DNA from: Paracoccus fistulariae
Lineage (GTDB): Bacteria > Pseudomonadota > Alphaproteobacteria > Rhodobacterales > Rhodobacteraceae
DNA: 64,000 bases
Direction: 5' to 3'
NCBI RefSeq assembly: GCF_028553785.1
Contig: NZ_CP067136.1
Span: forward strand, 3,284,501-3,348,500
Below the pieces are notes generated by a model. It did not search any database and was not told the DNA's origin. It saw only the letters and a list, made by a program, of their open reading frames with translations. A program made the position numbers and the translations under genes. How positions within the stretch are numbered: position 1 is the stretch's first letter; each line of letters opens with the position of its first letter. This document shows positions 34,376-44,064 of the stretch, one piece after another.

Positions 34376-35241
34376 TCACGATCAGTCCCGCCTTTGATCC
34401 GGCGGGGCTGCCGCGCAAGCCCGGTGCCCTGTGCATCGGGGCGCAGAAGGCGGGCACATCCTGGCTGGCGCAGATGCTGGGCCAGCATCCGCAGGTCTGG
34501 GTCTCGCCCTTCAAGGAAGCGCAATATTTCAACCACCGCTTCATTCCCGGCCATCGCAAATGGATCGGCTGGCACTATCGCAACAAGCCGCAGGAGATCC
34601 GCGAACGCCACCGCCGCCGCGAGGTGCCGATGCCGCCGGAACTGGACGCCTATCTGAACGCGATCACCAGTGGAAAAATGTTCCATAATCAATGGTACAA
34701 GCGCATCTTCGCGCCCGCACCGCAGGGGGCCATGCCGCTGGACATTACCCCGGAATATTCAGGCCTGCCGGACGAGGGCGTTGATTTCGTCCGCCAGTTT
34801 CTGCCCAAGGCAAAGATCATCTATCTGATCCGCCATCCGGTCGATCGCGCGATCTCTCAGCTTCGGATGAATCTGCAGCGCAACAAGCGTCATCCTCAGA
34901 CGGATGCGGAATGGCTGGCCGAAATCGACAGCCCCGAGTTGTTCGAACGCGGCGATTACGCGGCCTGTCTGCCGCGCTGGCAGGCGCGCTTTCCCGATAT
35001 GCTGGTGATCCCCTTTGGCCGGATCGCCCGCGCCCCCGCAGCGGTCATGGCAGAGGTTCAGAACCATCTGGGAATTGCTGCTTTCGACTATCGCGATCTG
35101 ACCCAGAAGGTTTTTGCCAACCCGGAAGGGGTGCTGGAACCGCCGCCCGTGGCGGTCGAGGCGCTGGCCCGGCGGCTTCAACCGCAGCTTGACTACCTGC
35201 AGGCGGCCTTTCCAACCGAATTCTGCCAGAATATTCGCTGA
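34372..35241 (+). CDS. sulfotransferase
   Basis: A 289-residue sulfotransferase-domain protein. The PAPS 5'-phosphosulfate loop is [16 protein letters not shown] (about residues 19-34), and the 3'-phosphate binding region is [19 protein letters not shown] (about 150-168). The start is ambiguous: TTG at 34372 overlaps the rimO stop (TTGA), GTG at 34360 is the alternative, and neither has an ideal ribosome site. The acceptor could be a surface glycan or lipid, in line with the two glycosyltransferases at 40-42 kb, but nothing ties them together. Confidence 0.85.
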   Translation: MITISPAFDPAGLPRKPGALCIGAQKAGTSWLAQMLGQHPQVWVSPFKEAQYFNHRFIPGHRKWIGWHYRNKPQEIRERHRRREVPMPPELDAYLNAITSGKMFHNQWYKRIFAPAPQGAMPLDITPEYSGLPDEGVDFVRQFLPKAKIIYLIRHPVDRAISQLRMNLQRNKRHPQTDAEWLAEIDSPELFERGDYAACLPRWQARFPDMLVIPFGRIARAPAAVMAEVQNHLGIAAFDYRDLTQKVFANPEGVLEPPPVAVEALARRLQPQLDYLQAAFPTEFCQNIR

Positions 35242-35246
35242 GCTTT

Positions 35247-35270
35247 GCCGCCTGCGGGGCATGAGGCGGC
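35247..35270. terminator. possible terminator hairpin after the sulfotransferase gene
   Basis: A 7-bp stem (GCCGCCT and complement) with a 10-base loop just after the stop codon, followed by TTC. The weak T tract makes it a low-confidence terminator. Confidence 0.35.
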
Positions 35271-35328
35271 TTCAATTCCAGCCCTGCATGGCCTAGATAC
35301 CCAGCAACAGTGTGCAGGAGAGATTCCG

Positions 35329-36984
35329 ATGGCGGCCTATCAGTTCGTTTATCACATGGACGGCGTGTCCAAGACCTATCCCGGCGGCAAGAAGGTGTTC
35401 GAGAACATCCGCCTGAACTTCCTTCCCGGCGTGAAGATCGGCGTGGTCGGCGTCAACGGCGCCGGTAAATCGACGCTGCTGAAGGTGATGGCCGGTCTGG
35501 ACAAGGATTTCTCGGGCGAGGCCTGGGCCGCGAAGGGAGCGACTGTCGGCTATCTGCCGCAAGAGCCGCAACTGGACGAGTCGCTGAATGTGCGTGACAA
35601 CGTCATGCTGGGCGTCGCGGCCAAGAAGGCCAAGCTGGACCGCTATAACGAGCTGGCGATGAACTACTCGGACGAAACCGCCGAGGAAATGGCCAAGCTG
35701 CAGGACGAAATCGACGCCGAAAACCTGTGGGATCTGGACAGCCAGATCGACGTCGCGATGGAGGCCCTGCGCTGTCCGCCCGACGATACCGATGTCTCGA
35801 CCCTGTCGGGCGGGGAACGCCGCCGGGTCGCGCTGTGCAAGCTGCTTCTGGAACAGCCCGACATGCTGCTGCTGGACGAACCGACCAACCACCTCGATGC
35901 GGAAACCATCGCCTGGCTGCAAAAGCACCTGATCGAATATCCCGGCACCATCCTGATAGTTACCCATGACCGCTATTTCCTGGATGACATCACCAGCTGG
36001 ATCCTGGAACTGGATCGCGGCCGGGGTATCCCATACGAAGGAAACTATTCCGCCTGGTTGGAACAGAAGGCCAAGCGGCTGGAACAAGAGGCCCGCGAGG
36101 ACAGGTCGAAGCAAAAGACGCTGGAACGCGAACTGGAATGGATCCGCGCCGGTGCCAAGGCCCGTCAGGCCAAGCAGAAGGCCCGGATCAACGCCTATAA
36201 CGAAATGGCCAGCCAGTCCGAGCGTGAAAAGCTGTCGCGCGCGCAGATCATCATCCCCAATGGCGAACGTCTGGGCAATAAGGTGATCGAGGTGGACGGG
36301 CTGAAAAAGGCCATGGGCGACAAGCTTCTGATCGAGGGTCTGGAATTCAACCTGCCTCCGGGGGGGATCGTCGGCGTGATCGGTCCGAACGGGGCCGGTA
36401 AATCGACCCTCTTCCGGATGCTGACCGGGCAGGAACAGCCCGATGACGGTGCCATCACCTATGGCGATACGGTCAATCTGTCCTATGTCGATCAGTCGCG
36501 TGATGCGCTGGACCCGAACAAGACCGTCTGGGAAGAGATCAGCGGCGGGGCCGAACAGATCGAACTGGGCGATGCGACGATGAACAGCCGCGCCTATTGC
36601 AGCGCCTTCAACTTCAAGGGTGGCGATCAGCAGAAGAAGGTCGGCCAGTTGTCAGGCGGTGAGCGCAACCGCGTGCACATGGCCAAGCTGCTGAAATCGG
36701 GCGGCAACGTGCTGCTGCTGGACGAACCGACCAACGATTTGGACGTGGAAACCCTGCAGGCGCTGGAAGCCGCGCTGGAGGATTTCGCGGGCTGCGCGGT
36801 GATCATCAGCCACGACCGTTTCTTCCTTGACCGTCTGTGCACGCATATCCTGGCCTTCGAAGGCGATGCCCATGTCGAATGGTTCGAGGGCAATTTCGAG
36901 GCTTACGAGGAAGACAAGGTCCGCCGTCTGGGACCGGACAGCATCGAGCCGAAGCGGGTCAAGTACAAGAAATTCACCCGCTAG
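35329..36984 (+). CDS. ettA: energy-dependent translational throttle protein EttA (ABC-F)
   Basis: A 551-residue ABC-F ATPase that binds the ribosomal E site and gates elongation according to ATP/ADP. There are two ATPase domains: Walker A motifs [12 protein letters not shown] (about 39-50) and [13 protein letters not shown] (about 350-362), signatures [13 protein letters not shown] and [13 protein letters not shown], and Walker B motifs [12 protein letters not shown] and [12 protein letters not shown]. The charged linker between them (about 245-295, [14 protein letters not shown]) is the P-site tRNA-interaction motif. No membrane segments. CAGGAG precedes the ATG. A strong terminator follows. 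Confidence 0.97.
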   Translation: MAAYQFVYHMDGVSKTYPGGKKVFENIRLNFLPGVKIGVVGVNGAGKSTLLKVMAGLDKDFSGEAWAAKGATVGYLPQEPQLDESLNVRDNVMLGVAAKKAKLDRYNELAMNYSDETAEEMAKLQDEIDAENLWDLDSQIDVAMEALRCPPDDTDVSTLSGGERRRVALCKLLLEQPDMLLLDEPTNHLDAETIAWLQKHLIEYPGTILIVTHDRYFLDDITSWILELDRGRGIPYEGNYSAWLEQKAKRLEQEAREDRSKQKTLERELEWIRAGAKARQAKQKARINAYNEMASQSEREKLSRAQIIIPNGERLGNKVIEVDGLKKAMGDKLLIEGLEFNLPPGGIVGVIGPNGAGKSTLFRMLTGQEQPDDGAITYGDTVNLSYVDQSRDALDPNKTVWEEISGGAEQIELGDATMNSRAYCSAFNFKGGDQQKKVGQLSGGERNRVHMAKLLKSGGNVLLLDEPTNDLDVETLQALEAALEDFAGCAVIISHDRFFLDRLCTHILAFEGDAHVEWFEGNFEAYEEDKVRRLGPDSIEPKRVKYKKFTR

Positions 36985-37014
36985 CCTGTCACGCGGCGCA
37001 GACATGTGACCGGG

Positions 37015-37044
37015 ATCCCTCATCAGTCCCTGATGGGGGATTTT
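37015..37044 (+). terminator. intrinsic terminator of ettA
   Basis: A 12-bp stem (ATCCCTCATCAG paired with CTGATGGGGGAT, one G-U pair) with a 3-base loop is followed by TTTTGCTT, 30 bp after the ettA stop. This is a textbook rho-independent terminator. Confidence 0.85.
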
Positions 37045-37121
37045 GCTTGTTCGCTTGCCGGTTATGCCGTGATAATCTCGGCGCGCAAATCTTTTACGCC
37101 ATCTGAATAAGGCTTTATCCG

Positions 37122-37682
37122 GTGCATCCTGTCCTTCGCGCGCTTGCGTATGTGTTTTCTTTTTCTGTGATCTCTGGTGTCGCGGCATGGGCCGGGACGG
37201 GGGCAAACAGCGCGGCGGCCGATCTTTCGGCCTGCCAGACGGGCGATCAGGAGGCCTGCCTTCGCGGCGCCCGGTCCGCGCAAGCTGCGGGGGATAACGC
37301 GCTGTTGCAGGTCTTTTCGGAAACGGGCTGCGCCCATGGCAACGTGATTTCCTGCAGTGATGAGGGCATGCTGATTATCGCGGGTCTCAATCCGGACGGC
37401 GATCTGCAGCGTGCCGTGACATTGGTTCAGCAAGGCTGCGACCGGGACTATGCGCGGGCCTGTACCAATCTGGGCTACCTGCATTTTACCGGCACCGCAG
37501 TTTCGCAGAGCCCGGAAAAGGCGGCCAGTTATTACCGGCGCGGCTGCGACGGCGGCAGCGCCGCGGGCTGTCGCAATCTGGGGCTGATGGTGGCGCAGGG
37601 CGACGTGCCCCAGAAAGGTCTGCCGAGTGTTGATGAACTGTTGGATCGCGCCTGTGATCTTGGCGACGTTACCGCCTGCTGA
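37122..37682 (+). CDS. secreted Sel1/Hcp-type repeat protein
   Basis: A 186-residue protein starting at GTG with a signal peptide (LRALAYVFSFSVISGVAAWA). The mature part is built of Cys-containing alpha-helical repeats of about 36 residues: ACTNLGYLHFTGTAVSQSPE and SYYRRGCDGGSAAGCRNLGL show the SLR pattern, with paired cysteines likely forming disulfides in the periplasm as in Helicobacter Hcp proteins. A protein-interaction role is typical; the partner is unknown. It lies 23 bp upstream of the DUF2254 gene. Confidence 0.8.
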   Translation: MHPVLRALAYVFSFSVISGVAAWAGTGANSAAADLSACQTGDQEACLRGARSAQAAGDNALLQVFSETGCAHGNVISCSDEGMLIIAGLNPDGDLQRAVTLVQQGCDRDYARACTNLGYLHFTGTAVSQSPEKAASYYRRGCDGGSAAGCRNLGLMVAQGDVPQKGLPSVDELLDRACDLGDVTAC

Positions 37683-37705
37683 GCCAGGCCAGATGAGGAG
37701 TTGAA

Positions 37706-38938
37706 ATGAAGGACTGGCTGCAATCGGGTTGGATCCTGCGCCTGCGCGAGGTGCTGGGGAAGATGTGGGTGCGGGTCGTGCTGTACAGCCTAGCCGGGAT
37801 CGTGCTGGCGGTTGTCGCGCCATTCGTCGGGCCCTATCTGCCCTTCACGCCCGAGATGGATCTGGCCTCGGGTGCCGTGGATTCGCTGTTGAACATCATC
37901 GCCTCAAGCATGCTGGCGGTGACGACATTCTCGATGTCGATCCTGGTCGGCGCCTATGGCTCAGCCACTTCCAATGCCACGCCCCGCGCCGTCCGCCTGC
38001 TGGAAGGGGACAAGACCGCGCAGACGGCGGTGTCGGTCTTCATGGGCTCTTTCATGTTCGCGATCGTCGGCATCGTCTGCCTGGCGGCAGAGCTTTACAG
38101 CGATCAGGGCCGGGTATTGCTGTTCGTCGCCACGCTGGTGGATATCGCGGTGATCGCCTCGGCATTGTTGCGCTGGGTGAACCATCTGAATGATTTCGGC
38201 CGGATGAGCGATATCATCGACCGGATCGAGCGGGCCTCGCTGCCTGCGGCGCGGCTGTATCGCGACCGTCCCTCGCTGGGCTGCGTGCCGCGCCCGCTGG
38301 AGGAAACCGAAACAACGGTCATGCTGAAGGTCCAGAAATCGGGCTATGTCAAATTCGTCGATATGAACAGGCTGCAGACCGTGGCCTCGGCCGAGGATCT
38401 GCATGTCGAAGTCCTTCGCATGCCCGGCAAATATGTCCATGAAGGCGAGGCGCTCTTGCGTCTGAGCAGGCCCGCAAGCGAAAAGAGCCAGAAGCTTCTG
38501 CGTGAGGCATTCAGCCTGGGCGAGTCCCGCGCCTTCGATCAGGATCTGTTCTACGGCATGATCGTTCTGGGAGAGGTGGCCAGCAAGGCGCTGTCGCCGG
38601 GGATCAACGATCCGGGCACCGCGATCGAGGTTCTGCGTGCCGGCACCCGGGTTCTGCGCGTCTTCCACGGCACGCCGGACAAGGAAAATTCCAACTATTT
38701 CGACCGTGTCCACACGCCCCCGATCGACGTGCATGCGCTTTACAGAACCTTCTTTGCGGCGATTGCGCGCGATGGGGCGGGGCTGATCGAGGTGCAGGAA
38801 ACGGTGCAGGATTCGCTGTCCTCGCTTGAAACCTTCGGCGATCCTGCCGCAGCGCGTATCGAGGCTGCCCGCGCCCGCAAGCGCGCCTCTGACGCGCTGG
38901 ATCAGGAATGGGAGCAGGAGACGCTGCGCAATGCCTGA
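37706..38938 (+). CDS. DUF2254 membrane protein
   Basis: A 410-residue protein with four predicted N-terminal helices (about residues 20-160) and a large cytoplasmic C-terminal region. DSLLNIIASSMLAVTTFSMS and VGAYGSATSNATPRAVRLL are the conserved DUF2254 core. The C-terminal part contains ALSPGINDPGTAIEVL and QSGYVKFVDMNRL-like segments (KSGYVKFVDMNRLQ). Function is unknown; an ion-channel-like role has been suggested for the family. GAGG precedes the ATG. Confidence 0.9.
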   Translation: MKDWLQSGWILRLREVLGKMWVRVVLYSLAGIVLAVVAPFVGPYLPFTPEMDLASGAVDSLLNIIASSMLAVTTFSMSILVGAYGSATSNATPRAVRLLEGDKTAQTAVSVFMGSFMFAIVGIVCLAAELYSDQGRVLLFVATLVDIAVIASALLRWVNHLNDFGRMSDIIDRIERASLPAARLYRDRPSLGCVPRPLEETETTVMLKVQKSGYVKFVDMNRLQTVASAEDLHVEVLRMPGKYVHEGEALLRLSRPASEKSQKLLREAFSLGESRAFDQDLFYGMIVLGEVASKALSPGINDPGTAIEVLRAGTRVLRVFHGTPDKENSNYFDRVHTPPIDVHALYRTFFAAIARDGAGLIEVQETVQDSLSSLETFGDPAAARIEAARARKRASDALDQEWEQETLRNA

Positions 38939-38946
38939 GGCGGCCC

Positions 38947-39240
38947 TCAGCGTATCTTGCCCTTCCAGCCGGGCGGGCGCTTTGCGACCCATCGGAAGAA
39001 CTTTGCCAGTTCGGGATGGCCGCGCAGCGCCTCGACCGTGTTGTAATGGCGCGCAAGCTCGGTTTCGGTGATGGTCTTGTGGATCATCGAATGGCAGGCC
39101 TGATGGATCAGCACCACCGGCCCGCCCTTGCCGCCGCGCAGCTTGGGGATCAGATGATGCCGGCTTTGCGGCACGCCCGGCGGGATCGGGCGGTCGCAAA
39201 GCGGGCAGATCGGGTCTGACGGGAAAGTGAGGTTCGGCAT
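38947..39240 (-). CDS. small HNH endonuclease family protein
   Basis: A 97-residue protein with a zinc-type CPLC pair at the N-terminus, the HNH-like motif SRHHLIPKLRGGKGG (about 26-40) and the C-terminal metal site HQACHSMIHKTITETELARHYN. The size and layout fit small HNH proteins found widely in Rhodobacterales; whether it cuts DNA is not known. The C-terminal tail PPGWKGKIR is highly basic. It is convergent with the DUF2254 gene, 8 bp apart. Confidence 0.88.
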   Translation of the reverse strand: MPNLTFPSDPICPLCDRPIPPGVPQSRHHLIPKLRGGKGGPVVLIHQACHSMIHKTITETELARHYNTVEALRGHPELAKFFRWVAKRPPGWKGKIR

Positions 39241-39322
39241 CCTGTCTGTCGGTTTACCCCCGCGTCCGGGACGCGGTAAGGCTGGGCTTCATCCGTGACC
39301 AGTGTAGCCGAAAGGAACCGCC

Positions 39323-39964
39323 ATGCCGACCCGTCGCTTTGTTCTTGCCAGCGGTGCCGCCCTTGGGGTCGTTCCGGCCCTGCCGACATTCGCGCAAAGC
39401 GCCCAGCGTGCGAACCCCATGCCCGAGGAGTTGCGGCAGGCACTGGAACGCGATCCGACCTCGCCCGTACTGGGCAATCCGCAGGGCAATATCACGCTGA
39501 CGGAATTCTTCGACTATAATTGCCCCTTCTGCAAAAAGATGGTCGGCACGATCCAGCAGCTGATTTCCAGCGACCCGCAACTGCGCGTGACCTATCGCGA
39601 ATGGCCGGTCTTTGGCCCGGGATCGGATTTCGCCGCGCGGGCGTCTCTGGCCTCGCTGCAGCAGCGGAAATACTGGCAGTTTCACGCCGCGCTGATGGCC
39701 ATGCGCGACCGTGCCGAGGAGGGCAGCGTCATGCGGGTCGCCCGTCAGGTCGATCTGGATGAGGCAAAGCTGCGCAAGGATATGCAGTCCGAGAACGTCG
39801 AAACTCATATCAGGAACAGCGCCGATCTGGCGCAGCATATGGGGCTGATCGGCACGCCGACCTTCATCTGCGGAGATGAGGCCGCCTTCGGAGAGCTGAG
39901 CCTTGACGACCTGCGCGAACTGATCGCCCGCGGGCGCGAGGCCCTGGGCGTCAGCAAGGCCTGA
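39323..39964 (+). CDS. DsbA family thiol-disulfide oxidoreductase
   Basis: A 213-residue secreted protein. The signal peptide has an arginine pair (MPTRRFVLASGAALGVVPAL), so Tat export is possible. The active-site motif is C67-PF-C70 in FDYNCPFCKKM, and the cis-proline loop is IGTPTFICGDE. The CPFC sequence and lack of extra domains resemble DsbA/Com1-type enzymes that introduce or isomerise disulfides in periplasmic proteins. AAAGGAACC lies upstream of the ATG. Confidence 0.92.
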   Translation: MPTRRFVLASGAALGVVPALPTFAQSAQRANPMPEELRQALERDPTSPVLGNPQGNITLTEFFDYNCPFCKKMVGTIQQLISSDPQLRVTYREWPVFGPGSDFAARASLASLQQRKYWQFHAALMAMRDRAEEGSVMRVARQVDLDEAKLRKDMQSENVETHIRNSADLAQHMGLIGTPTFICGDEAAFGELSLDDLRELIARGREALGVSKA

Positions 39965-40807
39965 TCAGTCCAGCATCTTGTTGAAACTGCACAGATCCAG
40001 CCCCTCGGGCGTCAGATAGTCGAAATGCCGTTCCACCGCGCGGGCGACATCCTTTTTCGAGGCTTTGGACATGCCACGCTTGCGCAGAATTTCGGGCGGG
40101 TGTCGCGGCGTGTCATTATCCCCGCGATGCGTGACGATATTGGGGAAATGCGGATCGGTGACGGCGACCAGCCGCTGCGGGATTGCGTAATGCCCGAAAT
40201 CAAAGATCGTGCGCGATGAATGGCGCACGCAGGCACCGGCGCTGAAAAACGGGCTGAACCAGTTATAGATCCCCTCGGTCGGGCCATCGGTGACGCAGTA
40301 GAAGATCGAGGGGAAGCTGACGGCAAAATGCGCATTGCGCCACATGCAGACGGCGTGCCTGCGCAGGCGGCGGACGTAATCCTTGGCCACGCAATCATCG
40401 TCATCCAGCCGGAACTGCATCGTGTCCTTCAGGTCCAGGTCGATCTCTTCCGCGACCTGCTTGATCGCGTCCGAGATGTGGATCGGCGGCAGGAAGCGCA
40501 GAACCACCTGATCGACGCCGCGACAGATCTCGCGCAGCTTGTCCTGATATTCCAGCGGCATCCGGTCCGATGAAACGACCAGAAGCTGAAAATCCGCATC
40601 CGATTGATTGGCCAGCGACCGCAGCGTCAGGTGCTGAAAGGTCTGCAGCCGCGCCTCGATCCGGGCCGGGTCGAACAGCTCGATCGCCTTTTCGGCATAG
40701 ATCCCCTCAAGCGCCTCATCGGGTTGGTTCTTATAGGCTTTCCAGTCGCCCCGCCCCAGCATCGAGAAACGGCAAACGCCCAATATGCGTACGTCACGGT
40801 CGTTCAT
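39965..40807 (-). CDS. putative glycosyltransferase, rhamnosyltransferase-like
   Basis: A 280-residue cytoplasmic protein. A Rossmann-type start (RILGVCRFSMLGRGDWKAY), TFQHLTLRSLANQSDADFQL and an acidic DxD-like cluster, FRLDDDDCVAKDYV (about 137-150), support a GT-A glycosyltransferase. The family is usually named putative rhamnosyl transferase. It ends next to the convergent DsbA gene and lies 18 bp below the GT61 gene, so both likely act on the same surface glycan. Confidence 0.8.
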   Translation of the reverse strand: MNDRDVRILGVCRFSMLGRGDWKAYKNQPDEALEGIYAEKAIELFDPARIEARLQTFQHLTLRSLANQSDADFQLLVVSSDRMPLEYQDKLREICRGVDQVVLRFLPPIHISDAIKQVAEEIDLDLKDTMQFRLDDDDCVAKDYVRRLRRHAVCMWRNAHFAVSFPSIFYCVTDGPTEGIYNWFSPFFSAGACVRHSSRTIFDFGHYAIPQRLVAVTDPHFPNIVTHRGDNDTPRHPPEILRKRGMSKASKKDVARAVERHFDYLTPEGLDLCSFNKMLD

Positions 40808-40825
40808 GTCGGGATATCCTGCGCG

Positions 40826-41926
40826 TTAAAGGGCTTGCACCCGCTTGGAAAGGCGGCGTTCCAGACCATTCCCGCGATCACGATCAATGGCATAATCGAT
40901 ACTGGCCTGAACGGCATCCTCGGTCGGCGCGATCCAGCCCGCAGCGCTGTCGATAAAGCCGTTTTCGGCCAGTTGCTGCGCCAGAAGCTCGTGGTCCAAC
41001 TCGCCCCAGCTATGGTGGTTCGTGTGCCGATGTTCCTTGTCCATCCAATGCGCGGTCAGGGCATTGATGACGACCGGCTGTCGCCCGGTCATGCCCTCAA
41101 GCTGCAGGGCAATCCACTCATGGGCGTTATTTTCGCGACGCAGGATGAAGGCGAATTTCTTCGAGGGGTCCGCGGTCATTCCCGCAATATGGAAGGCCGA
41201 ACTGTCGATGCCCACGATATGCGTGGCCGACTTGTAATAGCGCAGCTGATCGACCAAGGGGATTTTTTCGGGGTAGAGCGGGGTATAGCCGTTGCGAACC
41301 ATGTTTTCTTCGATGGCCTGTTCCGCAATCACGCCGCCGCGGCCAGAGAATTTGGCGCGCGAGATGTAGATTTTACGCGGTGGATCCGTCTCGATCCGAT
41401 CGGTCAACTCGTGCATCGTTTGCTGATACTCGGGGGTGCCCTTGGCAATCTTGCCCAGACCGAAGCCCTGGCCGGGAACGATCAGTTCTTCGACCTCGAT
41501 CGGCTCGGGCGCCAGGGTGACTTCGGCGTCAAGCCCAAGAAGATCCCAGTAATCCTGACGATAGGCGACCTTGAATCTGTTCAGGCCGGCATGTTTGGGG
41601 ACAAAGATGATGCTGTCATATTTTTCGCGTTTGAAGGCCCAGCAGCGCGACATCGTCTCGACAATGAAGTGGCCGAAATGGCCGTAGAACAACCCGCCCC
41701 ACATATGGCGACCCGGCAGACGCATGACGGGTTTTACGTCCGGGCTGCCGCCCAGCGTCATACGCGTGCCGCCCCGCCACAAAGACGCATGCAGGCAATC
41801 GCCGCCCTCTTCGCTATAGACGCCCATTGCCGGCCGCTGGACCGCCTGTGTCACGGGGCAGATTATCGCATTCTTGATGGTGACGATTTCGCGGGACCAG
41901 CCCTCATCGGGTAGGGGTTCGCTCAT
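40826..41926 (-). CDS. glycosyltransferase family 61 protein
   Basis: A 366-residue protein of the DUF563/GT61 type: GGLFYGHFGHFIVETMSRCW (about 77-96), PRKIYISRAKFSGRGGV (about 184-200) and THIVGIDSSAFHIAGM (about 240-255) are the characteristic blocks. Such enzymes transfer sugars such as xylose or rhamnose to polysaccharide or protein; the bacterial roles are mostly unknown. No signal peptide, so it acts in the cytoplasm. It precedes the rhamnosyltransferase-like gene in an apparent two-gene operon. Confidence 0.85.
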   Translation of the reverse strand: MSEPLPDEGWSREIVTIKNAIICPVTQAVQRPAMGVYSEEGGDCLHASLWRGGTRMTLGGSPDVKPVMRLPGRHMWGGLFYGHFGHFIVETMSRCWAFKREKYDSIIFVPKHAGLNRFKVAYRQDYWDLLGLDAEVTLAPEPIEVEELIVPGQGFGLGKIAKGTPEYQQTMHELTDRIETDPPRKIYISRAKFSGRGGVIAEQAIEENMVRNGYTPLYPEKIPLVDQLRYYKSATHIVGIDSSAFHIAGMTADPSKKFAFILRRENNAHEWIALQLEGMTGRQPVVINALTAHWMDKEHRHTNHHSWGELDHELLAQQLAENGFIDSAAGWIAPTEDAVQASIDYAIDRDRGNGLERRLSKRVQAL

Positions 41927-41951
41927 AGAATTTCCTTGGTCGTGATCAGGC

Positions 41952-41981
41952 AGAGGGTGCGCATCATCTTGCGCACCCTCT
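41952..41981. terminator. strong hairpin between the acyl-CoA synthetase and GT61 genes
   Basis: A 12-bp perfect stem (AGAGGGTGCGCA and complement) with a 6-base loop, 38 bp past the acyl-CoA synthetase stop on the left strand and 25 bp before the GT61 start. It has no T run, so it may be a terminator or a 5' leader hairpin of GT61. Confidence 0.5.
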
Positions 41982-42019
41982 TACCCAAGTTCATGCAACT
42001 TCGAAAGGTATTTCCTGGG

Positions 42020-43906
42020 TCAGACCCATTCCCAGGGGCGAGTGAACTCTCCCAGCCGGGCCTTGACGGCCTCTTCATCGGGGCAGTTTTCGCGCGACAG
42101 CCTGGCGACCAGGCCGCGCTTCTTGTCATCGACAACCTCGATCACATGGGCGCCCGTGCCTTCCAACGCCGCATTGTAGACGCGGGTGATGGCCATCTTG
42201 CGCAGCTCGGGCTTGAAGATCTTGCCGATTGCGGTTTTCGGAAGCTCTGCCACGATTTCCAGATGTTTCGGCACTGCGGCGCGTTCGTGGATGTTCTGGC
42301 GCGCATGCTCCATCAGCTCTTCGGTGGTGACATCTGCGCCGGCGACCAGTTCGACATAGCAGCTGGGCAATTCGCCCGCGAAGGCGTCGGGCTGGCCGAT
42401 GGCGCCGGCGAAGGCCACGGCGGGATGGCTGAGCAACCCGTCCTCGATCTCGGCCGGGTCGATATTGTGACCGCCGCGGATGATCAGATCCTTGGCGCGG
42501 CCGGTGATCCACAGATAGCCATCCGCATCCAGTCGGCCCAGATCGCCCGTGCGCAGATACCGCTCTTCGGTGAAAAGGCGGTGGTTCTTGTCGGCCTCGG
42601 TATAGGTCGAGCCGGGAAAGACGCCGGGGTTCGAAATGCAGATCTCTCCGACCACATCGGTGGCGCATTCATGCACATTGCCCGCATCGTCGTGGTTCAG
42701 GATGCGGATATGGGTATAGGGCAGGGGGATGCCGACCGAGCCTACCTTCTTCATCCCGTCAACCGGGTTACAGCTGACCAGACAGGTCGCCTCGGTCAGG
42801 CCATATCCTTCGGCGATCTCCACCCCCGTGGCCGCCTTGAAGCGGTTGTAAAGCTCGATCGGCAGCGGGGCCGAGCCGGAAATCGCCGTGCGCAGCGATG
42901 AGACATCGGCATCCACCGGCCGCTGCATCAGCGCAGAGATGGCCGTGGGAACCGTGATCAGGAAGCTGCATTGCCAGCGTTCCAGCAGCTTCCAGAAATT
43001 GTCGAAAACGCCGTCGCCGCGATAGCCCGCAGGCGTCGGCATCACCACATGCGCCCCCGAGGCGATGCAGGACATCAGGATCGGATAGGCCGCAAAGACG
43101 TGGAACATCGGCAGCGGGCACATCAGCACGTCGTTTTCGTCAAACAGCAACGAGCCGCCCAGCCAGCCGTTATAGATCATCCCCGAATATTTGTGCTGGG
43201 CGACCTTGGGCGTGCCGGTGGTGCCGCCGGTGTGGAAATAGGCGGCGACGCGATCTTCCTGCACATCCTCGAAATCAAGGCGGGTATGTTTCTGGCTGCT
43301 GGTCGCGGGTTCGAAATCCAGCACCTTGGCGTGGTGGCGGGCCTTCACCTTCGGGCGGATCAGCGGCACGATGAATTTCTTCAGCCCCGTCAGGTGCCGG
43401 TTCAGGTCGATCTGCACGATATGGGTGACATTCGGCGCTTCAGCCACGGCCTCGGCCGCCTTTTCGGCCACATCGGTTTTCGGGAAGGCCTTCAGCGTGA
43501 CCAGAACCTTTGCCCCTGTCTCACGCAGGATGCCCGCGATCTGGGTCGCGTCCAGCAGCGGGTTGATCGGATTGACGATCCCGGCCGTGGCGCCTGCCAC
43601 CAGAACGACCGGGGTTTCGATGCTGTTCGGCAACAGATAGGCGACGGTGTCATTCGGACCGACGCCAAGGCTGCGGAACAGGTTGGCGGTTTCGGTGACG
43701 CGCTCGTGGAACTCCTGCCAGCTGAGCGTCGTGGCGTGATCATTCGGCCCTGCCAGCAATTGAAAGCTGATCGCAGGCCGGTTCGGAAAGCGCTCGGCCG
43801 TGCGTGACAGGAACCCATAGAGGGTCTTTGGAAGATCGCGCGCCTCATAGGGCATTTCTTCCTCGACCGCGTTCCGGTCGTCATAGGTTGCAAAGCGGCT
43901 GCTCAT
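42020..43906 (-). CDS. acyl-CoA synthetase (AMP-forming)
   Basis: A 628-residue member of the ANL adenylating superfamily. The phosphate-binding loop is YFHTGGTTGTPKVAQHKY (about 229-246), the A5 motif is EGYGLTEATC, the hinge/A7-A8 region is RYLRTGDLGRLDADGYLWITGR, and the C-terminal lysine lies in LPKTAIGKIFKPELR. It activates a carboxylic acid, probably a fatty acid, to its CoA thioester. It is longer than typical 540-570-residue members because of about 60 extra N-terminal residues and a short insert near 175. ATG 43906 has GGGGAGG upstream. Confidence 0.92.
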   Translation of the reverse strand: MSSRFATYDDRNAVEEEMPYEARDLPKTLYGFLSRTAERFPNRPAISFQLLAGPNDHATTLSWQEFHERVTETANLFRSLGVGPNDTVAYLLPNSIETPVVLVAGATAGIVNPINPLLDATQIAGILRETGAKVLVTLKAFPKTDVAEKAAEAVAEAPNVTHIVQIDLNRHLTGLKKFIVPLIRPKVKARHHAKVLDFEPATSSQKHTRLDFEDVQEDRVAAYFHTGGTTGTPKVAQHKYSGMIYNGWLGGSLLFDENDVLMCPLPMFHVFAAYPILMSCIASGAHVVMPTPAGYRGDGVFDNFWKLLERWQCSFLITVPTAISALMQRPVDADVSSLRTAISGSAPLPIELYNRFKAATGVEIAEGYGLTEATCLVSCNPVDGMKKVGSVGIPLPYTHIRILNHDDAGNVHECATDVVGEICISNPGVFPGSTYTEADKNHRLFTEERYLRTGDLGRLDADGYLWITGRAKDLIIRGGHNIDPAEIEDGLLSHPAVAFAGAIGQPDAFAGELPSCYVELVAGADVTTEELMEHARQNIHERAAVPKHLEIVAELPKTAIGKIFKPELRKMAITRVYNAALEGTGAHVIEVVDDKKRGLVARLSRENCPDEEAVKARLGEFTRPWEWV

Positions 43907-44010
43907 TCGTCCTCCCCTTCCGGGACGATATTTTCTGTCCCGCTCCGCTGCACAGCATGGGCCAGTCAGGGGAAGTCCGGCAAGCATTTTGGCGAATTCG
44001 GAACGTAAAA

Positions 44011-44038
44011 CGCGGCGTCAGTTCTGTCTGACGCCGCG
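44011..44038 (-). terminator. intrinsic terminator of the LysM gene
   Basis: An 11-bp perfect stem (CGCGGCGTCAG and complement) with a 6-base loop, 26 bp past the LysM stop on the left strand, followed by TTTTAC in that direction. Confidence 0.75.
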
Positions 44039-44064
44039 CTATTTTCCGGTGACGTTGCGGCAGG